64,000 bases of DNA. It comes from DATJLY01 sp035532935 (GTDB lineage Bacteria; Pseudomonadota; Alphaproteobacteria; ATCC43930; CGMCC-115725). A model generated the notes under the pieces. That model was given only the letters and a program-made list of their open reading frames with translations, did not search any database and was not told where the DNA came from. Numbering within the stretch: position 1 is the first letter of the stretch; each line of letters begins with the position of its first letter. The position numbers and the translations under genes were made by a program. The stretch lies in assembly GCA_035532935.1 (NCBI GenBank), contig DATKQE010000026.1, positions 30,304-94,303 on the forward strand. The letters are read 5' to 3'. This document shows, piece after piece, positions 62,486 to 64,000 of this stretch.

Positions 62486-62610
62486 TAAAATTTCAGCCGG
62501 CGTCCCGAGCGGCATTTGCGCCGCTTCGGCATTGCCAACATGGCCGACACGCGCGAATTGCCGCGCGGGCCCGTCGAGGTGAACCGGCCTATGGCCGGGC
62601 TTCGCCGCGG

Positions 62611-63513
62611 CTATGGGCGCAAACGTCGCCGGCGATCCGTCGCAGCAACGCTTTCGCCGCGCTCGGCGGCGGTCCCGCGGGGAAGAGAGATTGGTCGAGC
62701 ACTCGGCCTGCGCCGCCGACACGCATCGTAAAGCCGTTTTTGCATTTCGCTACACAGTTCGTGAACATCCCGGAGCAAGGTTGGCGGCGCGTGTCGGCCG
62801 GGTGGCTCGGCATGAGGGATGCGCCGCATGCGATCGGTCGCGGATATCCCGACGAACGCCGCGAGCCGCGCGATACCACGCGCCGGCTCATGGACCAACT
62901 CCTCATAGGCTATTGGCAAAACGCGGCTGTCGGTGGCGAAACCTTGATCGAAGAAAAGCTGGTTACGGCAATACCAAAACAAGGCATTTGCCGATGCATC
63001 ATCCATGTTCCTGCGGTAATGGCGACGCACGATCCGGTACGTCTCGTCCGACATCCCTAGAGAGCGCCAAGCGCCGGCCGTCCGATCCGCGGCGATTTCA
63101 TCAATCTCGTTTCGGTAATCAGGCCAACGACGGACGATGGAGCTCACGACATCGGTGCATGCCCGCACCGGCCAGATCGCCTTGGCCGGCGCAAATCGGT
63201 CCATCAGCTCCCGCAATTTGTGGGCCTCGTGGAGCGCCTTGACGACCACGGTCTCGGCCCGCGAACGCGCAACGAGCGTCCGTATCACCGGCTCATCTCG
63301 CATCAGGTAATTATTGAACGCGCGCGGGTCACTCTCGCCAAAGACGTCGCTCTGCAGACTGGCATCGAGAACGTCCATGACCATATTGGTGCCCGAGCGA
63401 TGCACGCCCGCGACAAAGACGACGACCGGTCTTTGAGGTCTATGGAGGGTTAACAGCCGACGCGAGCGCTTCGATACGGTGAACGCCCGCCCGCTAAATT
63501 CGGACATCAACAT
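62611..63513 (-). CDS. Second sulfotransferase-fold protein
   Basis: A 300-residue protein with a 5'-phosphosulfate-type loop 'FVAGVHRSGTNMVMDVLDAS' (about 33-52) and a 3'-phosphate-type region 'WPVRACTDVVSSIVRRWPDY'. The C-terminal 40 residues are strongly basic. The start at 63513 is chosen for TGGAAG seven bases upstream. It lies upstream of the phosphoramidate-type operon on the same strand, separated by about 190 bases and the operon promoter. It may be a sulfotransferase for the polymer, or the transferase for the phosphoramidate group. Confidence 0.72.
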   Translation of the reverse strand: MLMSEFSGRAFTVSKRSRRLLTLHRPQRPVVVFVAGVHRSGTNMVMDVLDASLQSDVFGESDPRAFNNYLMRDEPVIRTLVARSRAETVVVKALHEAHKLRELMDRFAPAKAIWPVRACTDVVSSIVRRWPDYRNEIDEIAADRTAGAWRSLGMSDETYRIVRRHYRRNMDDASANALFWYCRNQLFFDQGFATDSRVLPIAYEELVHEPARGIARLAAFVGISATDRMRRIPHAEPPGRHAPPTLLRDVHELCSEMQKRLYDACRRRRPSARPISLPRGTAAERGESVAATDRRRRLRP

Positions 63514-63748
63514 GCTGCGGCTTCCACATAATGAGGACATCGCGATTGGCGCGGTTCAACCCTTGCTGTGGTCGGAACTCTCGCTGGCCATGATTCTATA
63601 TTTAATGCAACAATATCCGCCACGCGACAATTAATTACTTGAACCTTGGGATAAAATTCGGGCGGCCCGCAACCAATAATTGTCACAGAACAGCCCGTTT
63701 ACCAGGCATGGTGTCCGCGGTGCGGCACGCCCGGCAATCGCGGGGACG
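63514..63748. promoter_or_regulatory. AT-rich upstream region of the second sulfotransferase gene
   Basis: About 235 bases between two minus-strand genes. The part at 63,590-63,640 is AT-rich ('TTAATTACTTGAA', 'TATATTTAATGCAACAATAT' on the plus strand) and probably holds the promoter of the sulfotransferase-fold gene; I do not see one unambiguous -35/-10 pair. No further gene is supported here. Confidence 0.4.
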
Positions 63749-64000
63749 TTATGGGGTCGGCTGCCGGCGGCCGCGAAAGGCGCCGATGAGTCCGGTAAGG
63801 ACGCGCAGGATTTGGGTCTCGCCGCCATCCGGCCGCCCTGCCGCGAACCACAGCGCCAACTGGACCGCGGAGAACGTGGCAAGGCCGACGACGCCGACCA
63901 CGAAGCCGTGGACCAAGGCCGTGTACGGCGATCCTGGCGGCAGATCCCATCCGAGGCCGGTGGCGTAGAGGACCCCGAGGCCGGCGAGACCCGCCACGAG
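63749..64000 (-). CDS. Membrane protein, C-terminal part (gene continues beyond the window)
   Basis: An open minus-strand frame enters from the right edge and stops at 63749, giving 83 visible residues. It shows two hydrophobic segments ('LVAGLAGLGVLYATGLG' and 'LVHGFVVGVVGLATFSAVQL') and a basic C-terminal tail ('IGAFRGRRQPTP'). No family is recognised from this fragment. It has the same high GC as the core genes. Confidence 0.6.
   Translation of the reverse strand, partial: LVAGLAGLGVLYATGLGWDLPPGSPYTALVHGFVVGVVGLATFSAVQLALWFAAGRPDGGETQILRVLTGLIGAFRGRRQPTP

Overview
The window reads as chromosomal DNA of a GC-rich (roughly two-thirds G+C) alphaproteobacterium. Pointers are the fmt-truA-def cluster, an ffs-dnaX-ebfC-recR block, a membrane-anchored CycM-type cytochrome c beside kdsB and pheA, a YejABEF peptide importer and very dense coding with many 1-4 base start/stop overlaps. 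The genus cannot be fixed from sequence alone; a soil-type member of Hyphomicrobiales or Rhodospirillales is my guess.

Layout. 1-18,630 is core genome: tRNA modification and formylation, peptide deformylase, RmuC, RecR, EbfC, DnaX, SRP RNA, NudC, a YqjI-like PadR regulator with its DUF2218 partner, PheA, KdsB, cytochrome c, HisN, YejABEF and a GhrA-like dehydrogenase. 18,630-20,310 is a visibly lower-GC insert holding a DNA methyltransferase and a frameshifted partner gene. 20,320-25,770 returns to core-like genes (aminopeptidase, GST, cupin, malate synthase A). 25,780-38,670 is an accessory catabolic/transport block: an SsuBC-type ABC importer, two NMT1-like binding proteins, a fumarate-reductase-like flavoprotein, two ornithine-cyclodeaminase-family genes (one frameshifted) and a tripartite tricarboxylate transporter with TctA and TctB fused. 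It is scarred by decayed genes: a Rieske-type N-terminal fragment, a tyrosine recombinase fragment and a serine recombinase fragment.

38,670-63,520 is a surface-polysaccharide locus: membrane glycosyltransferases, two GT2 enzymes, a nucleotide-sugar dehydrogenase, a UDP-glucuronate-epimerase-like enzyme, an acyltransferase, a flippase-like protein, a patatin-like lipase and two sulfotransferase-fold proteins.

The most exciting part is 55,999-62,485: a tightly packed minus-strand operon with a recognisable promoter. It encodes (i) an APS-kinase-like domain fused to a PEP-synthase-like kinase, (ii) a class I glutamine amidotransferase, (iii) a sugar-1-phosphate-type nucleotidyltransferase, (iv) a SAM methyltransferase and (v) a sulfotransferase-fold protein. 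Parts (i)-(iii) match, family by family, the Campylobacter jejuni Cj1415-Cj1418 enzymes that make 3'-phospho-cytidine-diphosphoramidate, the donor for O-methyl phosphoramidate capsule decoration. I infer a phosphoramidate surface modification here, with the two kinases fused and possibly a sulfotransferase-fold enzyme as the transferase, because the donor resembles PAPS.
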